This document shows positions 45,301-56,986 of a DNA stretch of 64,000 bases, in pieces (the first letter of the stretch is position 1; each line of letters opens with the position of its first letter). Where the stretch lies: NCBI RefSeq assembly GCF_002865645.1, contig NW_020194628.1:2046001-2110000 (forward strand), given 5' to 3'. Both the position numbers and the translations under genes were made by a program. The stretch comes from Hyaloscypha bicolor E. Its lineage: Eukaryota > Ascomycota > Leotiomycetes > Helotiales > Hyaloscyphaceae. Under the pieces are notes generated by a model. The model was not told the origin of the DNA. It saw nothing but the letters and a program-made list of their open reading frames with translations, and made no database searches.

Positions 45301-46089
45301 ATGGCGTACTTCGACAACTCGCCAGCTCCAACATTTATTGGGCATATTTCCGCAAAACATGATGCTAAAATTCTGGTCGAATGCTGTATTCGCGGCTTGC
45401 TCAAACCAATCCCTCGTCGCCTCCGAGAATGTGAGCGAGACAAACTTATTCAGAGCGGGAACGTCTTCATTTATGAGGAGGATTCTTCAAGAATCACACG
45501 GTGGACTGATGGGAAAAGATGGGGTCCGAGTCGTAAAGACGGAGACTTTCTCATTTACAAGGAGACAACGGAGCTTGTAACGAAGAAGAAATCGAAGACG
45601 AAATCGAAGACGAAACGAAGCAATCGGGGTATCAGCAAACCAGAACCGTACGGCAGAGGTTTGGCTGTATCACCCAGGGCCAGCGGACTGTGTGGGAGAA
45701 GAACGGCAAGTCCTTTGACAACAAAGAACGCAGAGTCGGGGCCGCAGGGAGCGGTCAACAACAAGCCCCAACAAACACTCACAAAGAAGTCTGTTGCTAT
45801 TACCTTGGGGCAGTCTCGATTCCACCTCGTCTCATACTACACTCTCGAGGACATCGAAAAACTTATCACGCCATCGGGAACCCCTCTCTATCAAAATGTC
45901 CATCCTCGCTCGGATCTCAATGGACCGACTTTGTGCACCGAAACCTTTCGCACGAATCGCGCCCTCAACCCTACCAGCAACGCCTGCTTCCCGCATAAGG
46001 CCAATTCAGCATATCTTCCATCTTTTAATCCGCTGGGCGGGTATCGTGATTACATGGATGCCGCTGCCAACACCTGCGAACAGCACTGA
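45301..46089 (+). CDS. WOPR (Gti1/Pac2) family transcriptional regulator
   Basis: One exon, 262 aa. WOPRa: TFIGHISAKHDAKILVECCI, then PIPRRLRECERDKLIQSGNV, FIYEEDSSRITRWTDGKRW and FLIYKE (residues ~11-85). WOPRb: KSVAITLGQSRFHLVSYYT at ~165-185. Between them lies a Lys-rich then Ser/Pro linker. WOPR proteins (Wor1, Ryp1, Sge1, Gti1, Pac2) bind DNA as master regulators of morphology and virulence. This one is short and lacks the long Gln-rich tail of Wor1/Sge1, so it is closer to a minor paralog. A charged repeat KSKTK occurs in the linker. Confidence 0.85.
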   Translation: MAYFDNSPAPTFIGHISAKHDAKILVECCIRGLLKPIPRRLRECERDKLIQSGNVFIYEEDSSRITRWTDGKRWGPSRKDGDFLIYKETTELVTKKKSKTKSKTKRSNRGISKPEPYGRGLAVSPRASGLCGRRTASPLTTKNAESGPQGAVNNKPQQTLTKKSVAITLGQSRFHLVSYYTLEDIEKLITPSGTPLYQNVHPRSDLNGPTLCTETFRTNRALNPTSNACFPHKANSAYLPSFNPLGGYRDYMDAAANTCEQH

Positions 46090-47324
46090 CGATAATAATA
46101 GCACTCCCCGTCATTTCTGCCTGGAAGCGGGTACTAGATCGAGAGATACAACTCTGGCATACGGCCATTCCATGAAGCTGGATGAGTCTTGACACCTCCT
46201 AGTTTCTATTGTTTGGGGGGTAAAGGTCGACAGCGTGTGGCGAGGAGGATCTTGTGCCGCGTTTTGCTTGCTTGTCTCGTTCATCTTCAACTCTTGGTTT
46301 TCCATTTTGTCGCTTATTTGCTTTGGGAGTTGGTCTTGTTACGTTATCTACTTCCATTGCTGCTGGGCGTAGCTCATTCGCCCAGTTTGAACATCAAGAT
46401 AATAGCCACTTAGTGCGGTGAGAACACTTTCCCTTGTATTACGTTTTGCGAGGCGTTGCCGCTCTGTTATTCATCACCCTGCGCAAATTTTTGGCAAGGA
46501 CGAATGGCTGAGATCTTTGTAGAATTACTGCTCGCTTTAAGTCCGGGGGGTAATTAACAAAGGAGATCTATTCAGGCAAAAAAGGTGGACTTCGGAAAAC
46601 TTGTTAGTGGTGAATTCCTTGGTCTTGGAATTACAGTAGCTCCAACAATGAATGATTGACCACACTTCGTGAGCAAGTAGAAATCACATTCCAAAGCAAG
46701 AGAAACAAGTAAAATGCATGTGATCCCGATCTCCACCTTCAGATGATATCTTCGACGGCGATTGGAACTTCCTCGGTGTTAATGATAATAGCAAATCATT
46801 TCCGCGCCCCCACCCGCAACAGCGCTTCAAACGGCACACCTTACTCACCTGCTTCCTCCTTGCTAAGGAGCTGCAGAGGAAAGGGCGCCGACTGGAAGAA
46901 ATAAGAATAGAAAAGCAGGCTGGATGAAATTTGCTGGATTGGATTGGATCCTACCGCACTAAATCATCTATTCTCGGAAGCTGCTGATGAGCAAGGGAAT
47001 AAGCCATATTTAGAAGGGACGAATCATAGCGGCTTCAGCCCACTTTTTATCAAGTTCTTTTCATAGCTAGGGTAGGTACACGGTTTAGGGTCTAATCCTA
47101 GAATGGCTGTATTAAAATCGTGTGTGCTGCATCAAAAAGGTTGTCGTACCCCGCTCCGGAAGCATCTCGTGTCCAAAATCTAGCGTCCACCATCCCCCAT
47201 CCAGTATTCGCCGTCCCCTCTCCAGTACTCAGCAACCCCCCTCCAACATCCCACCATCAACCATCCATTATTCAACCATCCATTATCATCCATTATCAAC
47301 CATCCATTTTTCACGTACGGAGAT
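46090..47324. other. Intergenic, 1.2 kb
   Basis: No supported gene. CCATCC/CATTATC micro-repeats at 47215-47310 lie in the presumed 5' UTR of the next gene. Confidence 0.4.
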
Positions 47325-48956
47325 ATGTCCTCTATACCACCGTAAGTCATTTAATATAGATTTATTCTCACCTGTTAACACCTACCACAGAAACGAAGAT
47401 CTTGAAGTAAAATGTCAACAAGGCGCAAAACGTCTTTGCCAGGGTACCAATATTAGTCTGGGTGTCAATTTTGAGAATGCTGAGAGAGATATGGAACTGC
47501 GTCACGTCCGACGTAAGGTCCCAGCTGTCCAGCGTAATGAACCTGTGGGTTCACAAATCGTTAGTATCCTCTGTTGTCACTGGCGAGTATTCTCTCACAG
47601 TATCATAAGCAGACAGCTCGCGCTGCTTTGCACACTGGAGCGGTCATGAAGAAGGCTCGTTATGCAGCTGAGGACAGCAGGCTCTGGCAAGATCAGTTGG
47701 AAAACTCGGCATCCCGTAGTGGTGACAACAGGCCTTTCTCCTTAATTGCAACTTCCAATACAACAGAGAGTATTTCCAAAGGTTGGTCAGACTCTTGAAT
47801 ATAATCCCTCAGACTGCTGACATACAAAATCAATTCAGGTCGAGCCGAGACGTTCCTACCAAAGGTCAGAAGTTATTTGAACCCCCATACGAAATCTGCA
47901 GACATCGAACAGCCATCTTGGAAGAAGTTTTCAAACCGAAACCAGGGCTGTAATACGATTTCATCGACCATGGTTCACACTCAAAACATACCTTGCCATC
48001 CGTTGACTCTGTCCAGAAGAATCAAGATTGATGATTTGCTGGGTTCATCTATCAGTCCTACTAAGCATGTACCTCTACACCCGCCGCAATCTGCTATTTA
48101 TACTACGTCAAGTGGTCAGAAAAGCAGAGATTCAAGCCTAGGGAACCTGCAGGATGAGGCACCAGCCCCTCAATCCGACACAAGGGGCTTGATACCTTCC
48201 AAAAGAACATCCTCAGACACTGTACCCCTCGAGGGAAAATCTGAGCGTCATGACCGAGCAAGCGTAACTCCTGGACCAGCTTCGGCTCGCGGCCCCCAGG
48301 TCAAATCTATGTCTAACCCGAGAGAGAAGAAGCCCATCTTGGATGGAGGTCTTGTTGCTGAACAGCTCAATATCAAGGGAAAGCTCCTATTCCCACACCC
48401 ACAATGGCAGACCCCCAACCAATGGGTTTCGCTTTCCATCGATACTCTCCTTACGCGCACCCCTCCCGAATTCTTTTGCTTCTACTCGCAGATTGCTGGG
48501 GCTGGTGAGATTTCAGTACTCTCATTCAATTTCCCCGATGTGACTTGGCAACGACTCCAGTGGAACATTTCTCGGAGCGACTCTAACGCCTTTTACGCTC
48601 TAAAGAGAGCGGTTTGGGATACCTTTTGCCTATCAATGATATGGTTTCCAGGGACTGCGGTCTTCAGGGTGACCGCCGAAGCTGTTGGTGGGGAAGGACT
48701 GGGCAAAGCGCCATCCACGACGAAGACGCCTGCTCATGATACTGGATCTAGCAAAGGATCCAAGCCGCTGAGGGCGCTCATGACTAAAAGGATAGCAGTT
48801 TCAAGCAGCACAGAGTCGGTAAATCTCTCACCATCCGCCCCTAACCTGCCTGGACCTATCACCCGATCACCTTGGCATGAACGTCCACGGCAAACACCGA
48901 TCTCTCCGGGCAAGATCGCCGAGGCAGAAGACGCAGCATGCAGCTGCAAACGCTGA
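47325..48956 (+). CDS. Uncharacterised four-exon protein
   Basis: Exons 47325-47341, 47391-47559, 47613-47781 and 47839-48956; introns 49-57 bp; all phases close to give 490 aa. It starts MSSIPPNEDLEV. The N-terminal ~120 residues are polar and helical (KQTARAALHTGAVMKKARYA). The middle is low-complexity Ser/Pro. A folded block near residues 290-370 (GKLLFPHPQWQTPNQWVSLS, TWQRLQWNISRSD) may be the functional domain. The tail is basic and Ser/Pro-rich. Family not recognised; the layout suggests a nuclear protein. Confidence 0.6.
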
Positions 48957-49463
48957 ACTAGGGTAGATGTATTTAGCGAGATCCAAAATGGGTAGGAGTT
49001 AGTTAATACTTGTCTGCTGAAGTTGTTGAGTCTGCAATTTTTGCTGCGATTCCTGTCTTCCATTGAGAGCCAATGCGGTCGTACCTCGACATATATACGA
49101 CAACGAATTTGAGGATTGGAAGACTTTTTTGGGGATATGTTGAAATAATGAATACATAAATGTTTGGCGGACCTGCCTTCGTTTGCGCGAGTGTGTTTGT
49201 AAAGAAACTTGTCCCGCCTCTTTATGCCGACCCAACTCTCTGAAATTAGATGTGCCGTATTATGTTCGCACTTCTTCTCTCCTCACTAAGTCGGCTTACT
49301 ATCAGAACACGATGGCTTGCAACTCCCAAAAATTCATATTTTCGAAGCCCGTATTAATTACAACAAAAGCACAAATGCTCTCCCAAGCCCATCCCTGCCG
49401 GACATGATTCTTACCCCAGAGAAAGGGAACTTTGATTTTCAATCCTAAACAGTGCGCAAAATT
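48957..49463. other. Intergenic between convergent genes
   Basis: No gene seen. Confidence 0.4.
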
Positions 49464-50702
49464 CTAAAACATTCCTTCTCCAATATCTTCTTCATGTTGC
49501 GGGCTAGCCCCCCGTCGAGGCGTTTCGAATGCCTCCGGTGTCCCTAGCTCAGAGGTGGAAAATTTTGATCTGAGCGCAGGATGTATCTCACCGGGAGCGG
49601 TTCTGGTGATTGTGGGAGACAGAATTTGAGGCCTCTGAAACATTCCCCTCGTTACAGTATTCGCATTGTTTCTCGTATGTACCATTTCCCTCTGCTCTTG
49701 AATTCCATACAAGCCTTCTACGTCTTCTTCATATTGTTGATCCCCCTGAATGCCCTTTAGTGCTGCAGTCTCTTTCTCGCGTGCAAGCGACGATTGGCCA
49801 TCTTCACGAGTCTGATCTTCCACTTCAAGAGCGCCATCATGCTTTATTCCCTGTTGGTGTTGTTGTTCCCGGTGTTGTTGTTCCTGGTGTTGTTGGTCCT
49901 GGTGTTGCTGTTCCTGGTGTTGTTGTTCCTGGTGTTGTTGGTCCCGGTGCTGTCGGTATTGTTGTCGGTATTGCTGTTCCTGATGTTCTCCCTGAAATCT
50001 GCTGCCAATAACGGCGCCGTTTACTCTCGAGGCAAATTGAGCATCGTACCCAACATCCCGGCCATCAAGAGCTTCGTGAAATATTCCGCGTTGGCCATTC
50101 TGACTGTGCTGATCTGCGGTGATCTCTCCTGCTGGAGCTCGCCCGCTGTTTCCCTCAAGCGCTTTGCCTTTCGCTTTGCCAATTTCGTGCTCTTCATCTG
50201 TTACGGATGGACCCGAATGTCGGAGTTTCCCCTTGGAATAGAGAAAGATGTATAACGATAGAGCATCAAGCGTGGAAACTATTGAGAGCGGAATGATTCG
50301 CCTTATTCCATGCCGGGTAGGTTCAAACCACAGCGCTCCAAGAGGGGCACTGGGACAGATTAGTTCAGTCTTCTATAATACTGGAGCTTCTTACCTAAAG
50401 CAAAGATAAGCTATGAAATATGTTTCTGACAAGACCAGAGTTGGCCGGGTAGATAATGCCAGAGTCGTAACGTGAAAGAATGGACATATCGCCAGGAGAG
50501 TGACCACGGCAGCAATGTATTGGATCGTTTTGGATGTTGAATCGACGAGCCATACGAAGTATACGCTGAATTCGGCTAGAGCCTTTGCAAAGTAGCATAT
50601 GTAAAGTATTGTAGTCACGTCCATAATGCAAATGGATAATGGAATTGGAAATTGCCTTGTCAGTGGCTCCCAATCACTTATTAAACACCCCATTGAAACC
50701 AT
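49464..50702 (-). CDS. Multi-pass membrane protein with His/Gln-rich tandem repeat
   Basis: Exons 50395-50702 and 49464-50349 with a 45-bp intron; 397 aa. The N-terminal half has four to five hydrophobic helices (TTILYICYFAKALAEFSVYF; IQYIAAVVTLLAICPFF; IVSTLDALSLYIFLY). After the last helix a polar tail contains [H/R-x-Q-E/D-Q-Q] units repeated about nine times, encoded by an in-frame 15-bp minisatellite at ~49850-49985. The C-terminus is Glu/Gln/Thr-rich. The family is unknown; a membrane-anchored protein with a cytoplasmic prion-like or interaction tail is an inference. The frame is open upstream of the chosen ATG. Confidence 0.6.
49850..49990 (-). repeat. Coding minisatellite, 15-bp CTGGTGTTGTTGTTC unit
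   Basis: On the plus strand the units read (C)TGGTGTTGTTGKTC about nine times. In the minus reading frame they give HQEQQ-type pentads, so length changes keep the frame. Confidence 0.8.
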
Positions 50703-50940
50703 GATGTACTCAAGGAGGTCGTCTGGTGAGAAAGTGTATGATTGTTGGAAGACTGAAAATAGACTCGGCTAGGCACGGAACCTCTGCGACCCGTGCCTTG
50801 CGCAGCCTCGTGGTTGCCGCGAAGTTGCGACTGCGCCTCAACGTTTAATAAGGGGGGTCAGCCAGTCGCTAGAAAGTATCAACAACTTAAATGTTGTTAA
50901 AAATAATTGTCAGACAGAAGTGATTGGTTTGCGCCGTTAT

Positions 50941-52100
50941 CTACCAACTTCCAAGGCTTCGAGAGCCAGGACGATACTCCCCATCCTTCGGGAAAACCCA
51001 GTCCCACCTTTCAATAAGTTGACGAATATCTATCTTTGGTTGCCTGGGATGTTGGTCAACGAACACCCACTCTGATCTATCGATCAAAACCCGAGCCTCA
51101 AGCATGCTAGCTTGCCTCACGTTCTCCTGATCACACCCCTGCAGATGGTTCTCATTCGCCCCTTCCTGCCCTGCCAAGCTATCGCTTATCGTACTGCGCG
51201 CTTCGTTTACAGATCCTGTGCCCCAGACCGATATCTCGACCCCGATGTTGGTGTTGCTCCTTTCCGGAAGCTGCGAAAGAAACCGAGTGCGCCCCGAGTC
51301 TGGCACACTAATTTTAATCGTGTCGTAGTCGACGGGGGAAGTTGGTCGCTCTGGAGAGGCAGGCGGAATCCCAGCCACGAGCGGATTCCCGGCGGCCTCC
51401 CAACAGTTGGACTCGTCCGTCGTGTCTAACATTGGCGACCGAATTTGGGACTTCCCCGAATCTGGCACTCTCGAATCCATCATGTCGCAGTCGGCTAGTG
51501 TAGACGGTCTGGCAGCAACCAAATGAGTGGCCACCAGCCCCCATTGATCAAGTTCCTTCGTCCTCGGGATGTCCGATTCAGGGACCGCTGGAAGGCCCAA
51601 AGTAGACTCTGCAATCCATGGCAAGGTGCTAATTTCTGCTACGCAATCCGGTGCCATGTCCTGGAGGTCGAGAGACTCCAGTCCTTGAGGATCTTGGATG
51701 TCGGAATCCTCCTGGATGACTTTAAGGGTGCTGCGGAGGTGGAGCTCGAGGGCGAGTGATTGACTCCCATCTACCACGATCGATTCGCTAGCAGAATTGC
51801 CGTCTGCGATGGAAGAATTGACTCTCTGCCGACCTGTGGGAGGTTCTGCGGCCCCGTTGACCTTTCAGCGGTTAGTTCGGTCAGGATTGTTGAGGATTTC
51901 AATCTTACCGCAATGTTCTCGAAACGCGCATTCCAGGCCGGACTTGTTGAAATGTACTTTTCGCTCCTGCCACCTCTATCGCAAAGGAAGAGCGCAACTT
52001 GGCCGTCGGTCATTTCTGCCAGTTGTTTTGTCTTCCTACGGAGACTCCGGCTCCTTTTGTTCCATTTGTCTTGTCTGCTTTTCCTGTCAGCGAAGGGCAT
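50941..52100 (-). CDS. MADS-box-like protein with WDWVF C-terminal motif (copy B)
   Basis: Exons 51909-52100 and 50941-51861 with a 47-bp intron; 370 aa. The N-terminus (KSRQDKWNKRSRSLRRKTKQ then LAEMTDGQVALFLCDRGGRS) aligns residue by residue with copy A: K-RQ-K--KRS-SL--K-K-LA--TD--VAL---DR-GR. The middle has repeated DxDMMDSRVPDSGK / DYDTIKISVPDSGR elements. It ends with KIDIRQLIERWDWVF plus an 18-residue extension. It diverges strongly from copy A outside the two ends. A GTG-led extension to 52124 is possible. Confidence 0.7.
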
Positions 52101-53281
52101 TTCGATACGGACTTGAACGGACACGATGCAATTTTCAAGGTCCCAACTTTATGTGTGGGAGGAAATGATTATTCGCTCCAAGTGTGCTTTCTGGCGCCCG
52201 TTACGTCTTGATAGAACTTTCATTGTCATGTGAATATGCAAGCCGATTTCGACTCCAGCTATTCTAGAGGTTTGGACTGAAAGCCAATTCTGGCACAGTG
52301 CATCTAGAAATCGAGTCCACATGCACTGGTATCCAAAATGTTCCCCTGCATGCTGGCTGCCACACCATGAATCCTGGCTGTTTGTGTGTCGTCAGGAACG
52401 GGCTGCGTTGTGGCTACTTGTCCGAATCAAGATGAACGAGCTGCTCTATGGCTGAGAGGGAAGCCCTTGATACCCGTCCTTTGGCCAATCTCTTCGCCAT
52501 ATGGCTAGGCCGCCGTCGCACCCTATCATCACCAACATTTCCCTTTGCGCGGGAGCACCGCCACCCACACCACCCAAACTTCGTCGAATATCTTAAATTC
52601 AACCCTTAGCCTCATTCAACAACTGCATCATTACCATCTTACGGCATTGTGATCGAATCCTTCCCCACTTTAGGCTTAGCACATGTGTTGCGGATCTACC
52701 TAAAGTAAAGAAATGGTGCCCCGCCTTCGCTCAGGCAGGTTTATTATATCTTACGCCGGGCTGTGCTGATTCGTAATCACCCCCCAGTTAAACTTGGCTT
52801 CCAACCCAGTCTTGATCGAGGTGTCACTGAACTGTGCCCAGATTATGTCCTGCTAAGCCGGACTCACGTCACCTTTGAGACAGCTGCGTTACATTTCTGG
52901 AGTTGGCTCGATCTTTGTCTGGATTCAAGTAAACATGGAGGTATTGCCTCTATTGGTAGAGGTTAATCCGTGGTACACATCGATGATGTTATCAACTCAA
53001 CTGAGCTTTGGAGTGCGTCTATAAACCCTTCGGGCCTTATTTTACGGTTCCCAAAGCGGGTCCCGAGAGCAAGGCATGCTGTGTTTCAGACTCGAATCTT
53101 CGTGCGGGGTAAGCAATCGGACACGCTCTTCTGGCCTCTCACAAGGGTAAGAAGGGTTGGAAACAGGCCGGATGCCGTACCACTGTTAATGTTGGTTTCA
53201 AGTCCTACGTCCTTTGGCGGCGCACACGGTCACTTGAACGCTCATTTATGGGTCGCCTCTTAAGAAAAGGATAAATCGAGT
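52101..53281. other. Spacer of block B
   Basis: Corresponds in position to the 35.5-36.9 kb part of block A. No intact gene; short ORFs at 52414-52602 (minus) and 52970-53263 (plus) look like noise or remnants. Confidence 0.4.
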
Positions 53282-53720
53282 TCAATTAACTAACGAAGAA
53301 ACAGGTAAATCGCTGCCAAGCCATCTCAATCGACGATCGATGATCCCCCTCCCAAGAACTCTGGCATGTGCTGTTTCTTGCTCTACATACACCCTTCGGC
53401 AGCTCTCTTTACAGCATCGCTCAAGTCGTTGGAGGGCGCGCGAATGTTGCTCTCGGCAGAGAATTTCCACCGTTTGACAGGAATTGATATTGGAGGATGC
53501 AAGCATGTCGACGGCGCACGGAACCCATGGCAGCTCGGCTTCAAGTTTGAGGATCACCTGGTCCTGAGCGTCGATGAGCTTCCGAGTGATTCAACGCTTG
53601 TTTGTACGTCTCCTTTGCACACCTTGGTCGTTTGGTAATCACGCTCCGACTGAGCGAGCTTGAGCTGGACATCCTGGAACCTAGCCTCAAGCGCGCTGGG
53701 ATTCTGAATCCTAGGTCGAG
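53282..53720 (-). CDS. Coiled-coil protein fragment (block B)
   Basis: Exon ~53623-53720 (SALEARFQDVQLKLAQSERD) splices across a 44-bp intron (53579-53622) to 53282-53578, which continues LIDAQDQVILKLEAELP and ends after a Cys/Arg-rich tail. The coiled-coil heptads run through the splice, which supports the join. No start codon could be fixed, so the gene is partial or decayed. It occupies the place of the coiled-coil gene at 36941-37733 in block A. Confidence 0.4.
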
Positions 53721-54203
53721 ACTGAGCAGGTCAGATCCGCGGATGCCATGACGCGAAGTATGGATTTCAGTGGTAGGAGAGCTGTTGCAAGTATTGACTT
53801 GAGTAATTATTCCTTTCTGATGGACTAAAATGAACAGTTTATATACTAGGGCAATAGAGGTACACATATTTCTAATGAGACTCGCGTGCTCGGTATGAAA
53901 TGTTTATATTGACGATAACTGCACCCACCTCTAATACCCGTAATGTCATACGTTGTCGGCGGCGTTCTCGCGCTTGAGACATGGACCTGCCTTCCAGTAT
54001 CTCCTTGAGTGTCTCCAGTTTCCCAAGGGAATTCGCTTGCTTACTCTTTCTCCCAGAGGCTCGCGTCCCTCTCTCTTTGATTCAATAAATGAAATCATCC
54101 TTCATTAATTTTCTGCTATTACATCTTCCAATCGGTCGTCCGTACGCACCAACATGCAACACCCACCTCCGCATTTACGCCTCAATCGCCTCCGAATCCA
54201 AAA

Positions 54204-54867
54204 ATGTCTAACACAGCTTTAAGTCGTGGGGAGTACGGACGATATCCACGATTGTCAAGTGACAGGCATCGCCGCCGGCATACTCAGCCACAGTCTGATC
54301 GCTTCCAACCTGGCCAGGATGCCCAACGATCACAGCCGTATCGCCAGTGGCTTCCGCGACCCTATCAACAATTCCCTCTGCCGTCTCATCCACCGTCGTT
54401 CACGCCATTCGAAGCGAGAGTCATACAGATTTTAGAAGAGCAGAGCAGGAGCCTTCGTGAACTAAGCCTGGAGTAAACATCCAAGAGAGGTATGGTGGAC
54501 TCGCTAATCATGAATCGTAGGCTGGCGGAAAACTTTGCATCCATGAACGATCGATCAGCTGAGTAAACATTCAAACGGGGTATGCTGAACTAGCTAATAG
54601 TCCAGGCTCGTGGAGAGATTTGATCAGTTAAAGAGGTTTGAAGATTTTGGCAGAGACGTTCTCCAGCAACTGTGGTCATCACAACAAATCCACCCACAGT
54701 CGCAAATGTCGCCTCCTAACTCGTCTCCGGCGCAGAATATCTTCGAAGTTCCTCACGCTCCGGTATATAATTCTGCTGCTCCCGAATCGTACCCACCGCC
54801 TCCCACAGCCGAATTCGACTTTGAAGGGAACCTGGGGGATTATCTCAATCCTTCCAATGGTCGTTAG
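54204..54867 (+). CDS. Coiled-coil/Pro-Gln-rich protein (block B homologue of 38194)
   Basis: Exons 54204-54472 (269 nt), 54521-54562 and 54606-54867; introns 48 and 43 bp; 190 aa. It begins MSN and is Arg/Gln/Pro-rich through exon 1. It then forms a coiled coil (ELSLELAENFASMNDRSAEL) leading into VERFDQLKRFEDFGRDVLQQ. The C-terminus is Pro-rich, ending acidic/aromatic (FDFEGNLGDYL). The first-exon length, the small internal exon and the RFExFGR motif match block A. Confidence 0.65.
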
Positions 54868-55412
54868 ACCAAGGATATGTTGGATCCCAGGGGCTGTTCA
54901 TAGGTGCTCGTCATAACACTATTTTGGAGCGCAAGGGACATGCGCATGTATATAAAAAGAAAGGGTGCAGAACCTCGATGTGCTATCTTTTCTACACCGA
55001 GTCTCGGAGTGGCATACGTGATAGCTCGAAAACTTGATTTGAGCCGTTGATTCTGTTCACCGAGCTATTCACTTGTTGGAAGTTGCTCCTTGCTGTACAT
55101 TTTATAGCGCTGAAGAGAGAGTACAAGAAAACCCAATCATCAAAACTCAATCATCTTCGAAAAACTCTTCCTCTTCCATGTCAGCCTTGACCGAATCCAA
55201 AATTTTGAACTCGTCCTCCACTGAGTCCGTAGCCCCAAAAATTTTCTCAATGGTCCCTCTGCCCCTCGTAGAGAGACGACTGAACAATCCGGGCTCATGT
55301 TCTCCTTCCCTTCGCGGAACGATAATCGCATAATCCAGGGTGACAGTGTTCATCCCTCCAATTGCCCTTCAGTTTTTTAATAAACCACTACATCCGCCGG
55401 TCTCTATCCTTC
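54868..55412. other. Intergenic
   Basis: A minus ORF at 55147-55353 (acidic tail DMEEEEFFEDD) may be a degraded gene end; nothing else is supported. Confidence 0.35.
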
Positions 55413-55961
55413 TTTGATGTATCGTCAGATTTGATCTTCTTAGAAGGATAAGGCTTGTCTGCTTCTGGTCAGTCAAGGCCGTGGGCAGCTCGGAATAAAA
55501 CATACTTTGGCTTTCAGGAGAATCCCCAGGATCTTCCCACCAACGCTTGCGGCCTCCTTGGGCCAGTTTATCAACCACAGGTATAGGGGCAGCAGGCTTT
55601 CCAGAGTGTTGCTAGGAGAGCCGAGCCTTTATCGTCGTGCTTCCTAGGCAACCGAGGACCACGATTTTGCACTTGGGCACTTCGGTGAGTGCAAGCTTTT
55701 CATTGTATCCTTGGTTGGTCTGGGCCTGTAAAGACCCAGGAGGTTGGTGATACGAGTATGGCTGGTTTTCCTTTTAAGCTGGAAAATTGAACGGTTACTC
55801 ACCTTCTCCGGCAAACCACAGTCCTCTAACAGCTGGATTGTTTTTTTTTTGTCCCTGACTCGCAGTTCTCGATAATTACCGATATTCGAATTGCCACGTG
55901 TATGCACCCTACTACTTACCCGGACCAATAAAGCCCGGTCTGCTCTGTCATTCCATTGCAA
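55413..55961 (-). CDS. Small basic protein, tentative multi-exon model
   Basis: From MQWNDRADRALL at 55961 several short exons can be chained through GT/AG sites. They run via LLEDCGLPEK and NQGYNEKLALTEVPK to KLAQGGRKRWWEDPGD and a basic end KKIKSDDTSKKDRDRRM. The start resembles N-termini of small SANT/Myb-like fungal proteins. The second junction is not resolved, so the frame may be broken there. Confidence 0.3.
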
Positions 55962-56986
55962 AGGAGCATAACCTCGCTCACGTTGGGCCAGTCCTTGAAG
56001 AAAGTCCCAGGTCCAGCAATTGCCATCACATGTTTTTCAGCTGCGAAGTTTCGCTGTCGGAGGCAATCTGTGGACCATCCAACATGATTAAGATCTGCTC
56101 CCGGGAAGGTGATCAAGTATAAAGGTATAGCCCTCTCTCTTCCTCACACAGATTCACGAGGCACATTACCCTCCTCCGGCACGAGGCACCATACCCGAAA
56201 TTTGAGATACTTCAAGTCTGAGCACCCACAATGGGCTGAGCTGCCTTAGAAAGCCGAGTTCAACTGAGGGATATTCATATTTCCCACCTCGCCCCCTGTG
56301 GAAGCCTATATCGAGCATCATCACAATAGCAGGGTTGAATCCTTCACGCAAAGGACCGGAATTGACGGCTGAGAATGAAGCACTCAACCAGGTCTGCCAA
56401 GGAACTTGCATGCCACCACTTTGTCACCATGTTCATAGATAATGCCCGGATTGGATGGGAATCACCCCTCCTACGGCATGGTGGAGGCGATCGACTCGTG
56501 ATGGTATCGTTCATGCTTCGGAGCTGAAAGGTCAGGTAGCACCATGAAGCGTGAGCAAGGGTGGTGCACCGCATTACAAGACGGGCAAGAGGCCTGGCTT
56601 CATGGCCTACCTGCTCCTGCTAGGGACTCTGGCACACACTGTTGGCCTCTGTTAAGTGCGATTCGTCGACATGAAGCAGGATCCATGATGTAGGGTGTCA
56701 AGCTCGTTCTGAAGGTCGGATGAGGTGTTGCCACCTCGTGTAGGTTATCTCCAAATCTGTCATATTGGTTACTCTACCTAGTCTTTCATTGGACTGTCTG
56801 CTGGGATGCAGGCCCTCCTTACTCCAGCGACTAGGAAATCCTTGCACCCATGTCTATCGTTTCATTCGAGCTGAGGTAGGCACTCCATGCCACGCGTGTA
56901 CAAGGTCAGATCTATAAGAACCTTGCCCTTCCCCTCAGCAACCCAGCATTCCCTCCCTCGTGTTGTCCAGATTTCGAGTACTTGAG
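55962..56986. other. Intergenic, 1 kb
   Basis: No gene seen in either strand beyond short domainless ORFs. Confidence 0.4.

Noticed and set aside
49610..50255. Val/Leu/Pro-rich plus-strand ORFs resembling a transmembrane protein
   Set aside because: They are the antisense translation of the HQEQQ minisatellite and flanking coding exon.
50760..50860. GC-rich stretch with tRNA-like complementary arms
   Set aside because: No cloverleaf with TTCGA and acceptor pairing could be drawn.
52225..52250. Possible fourth copy of the 4350/6388 repeat (TCGAAATCGGCTT core)
   Set aside because: Only ~13 bases match and the similarity does not extend.
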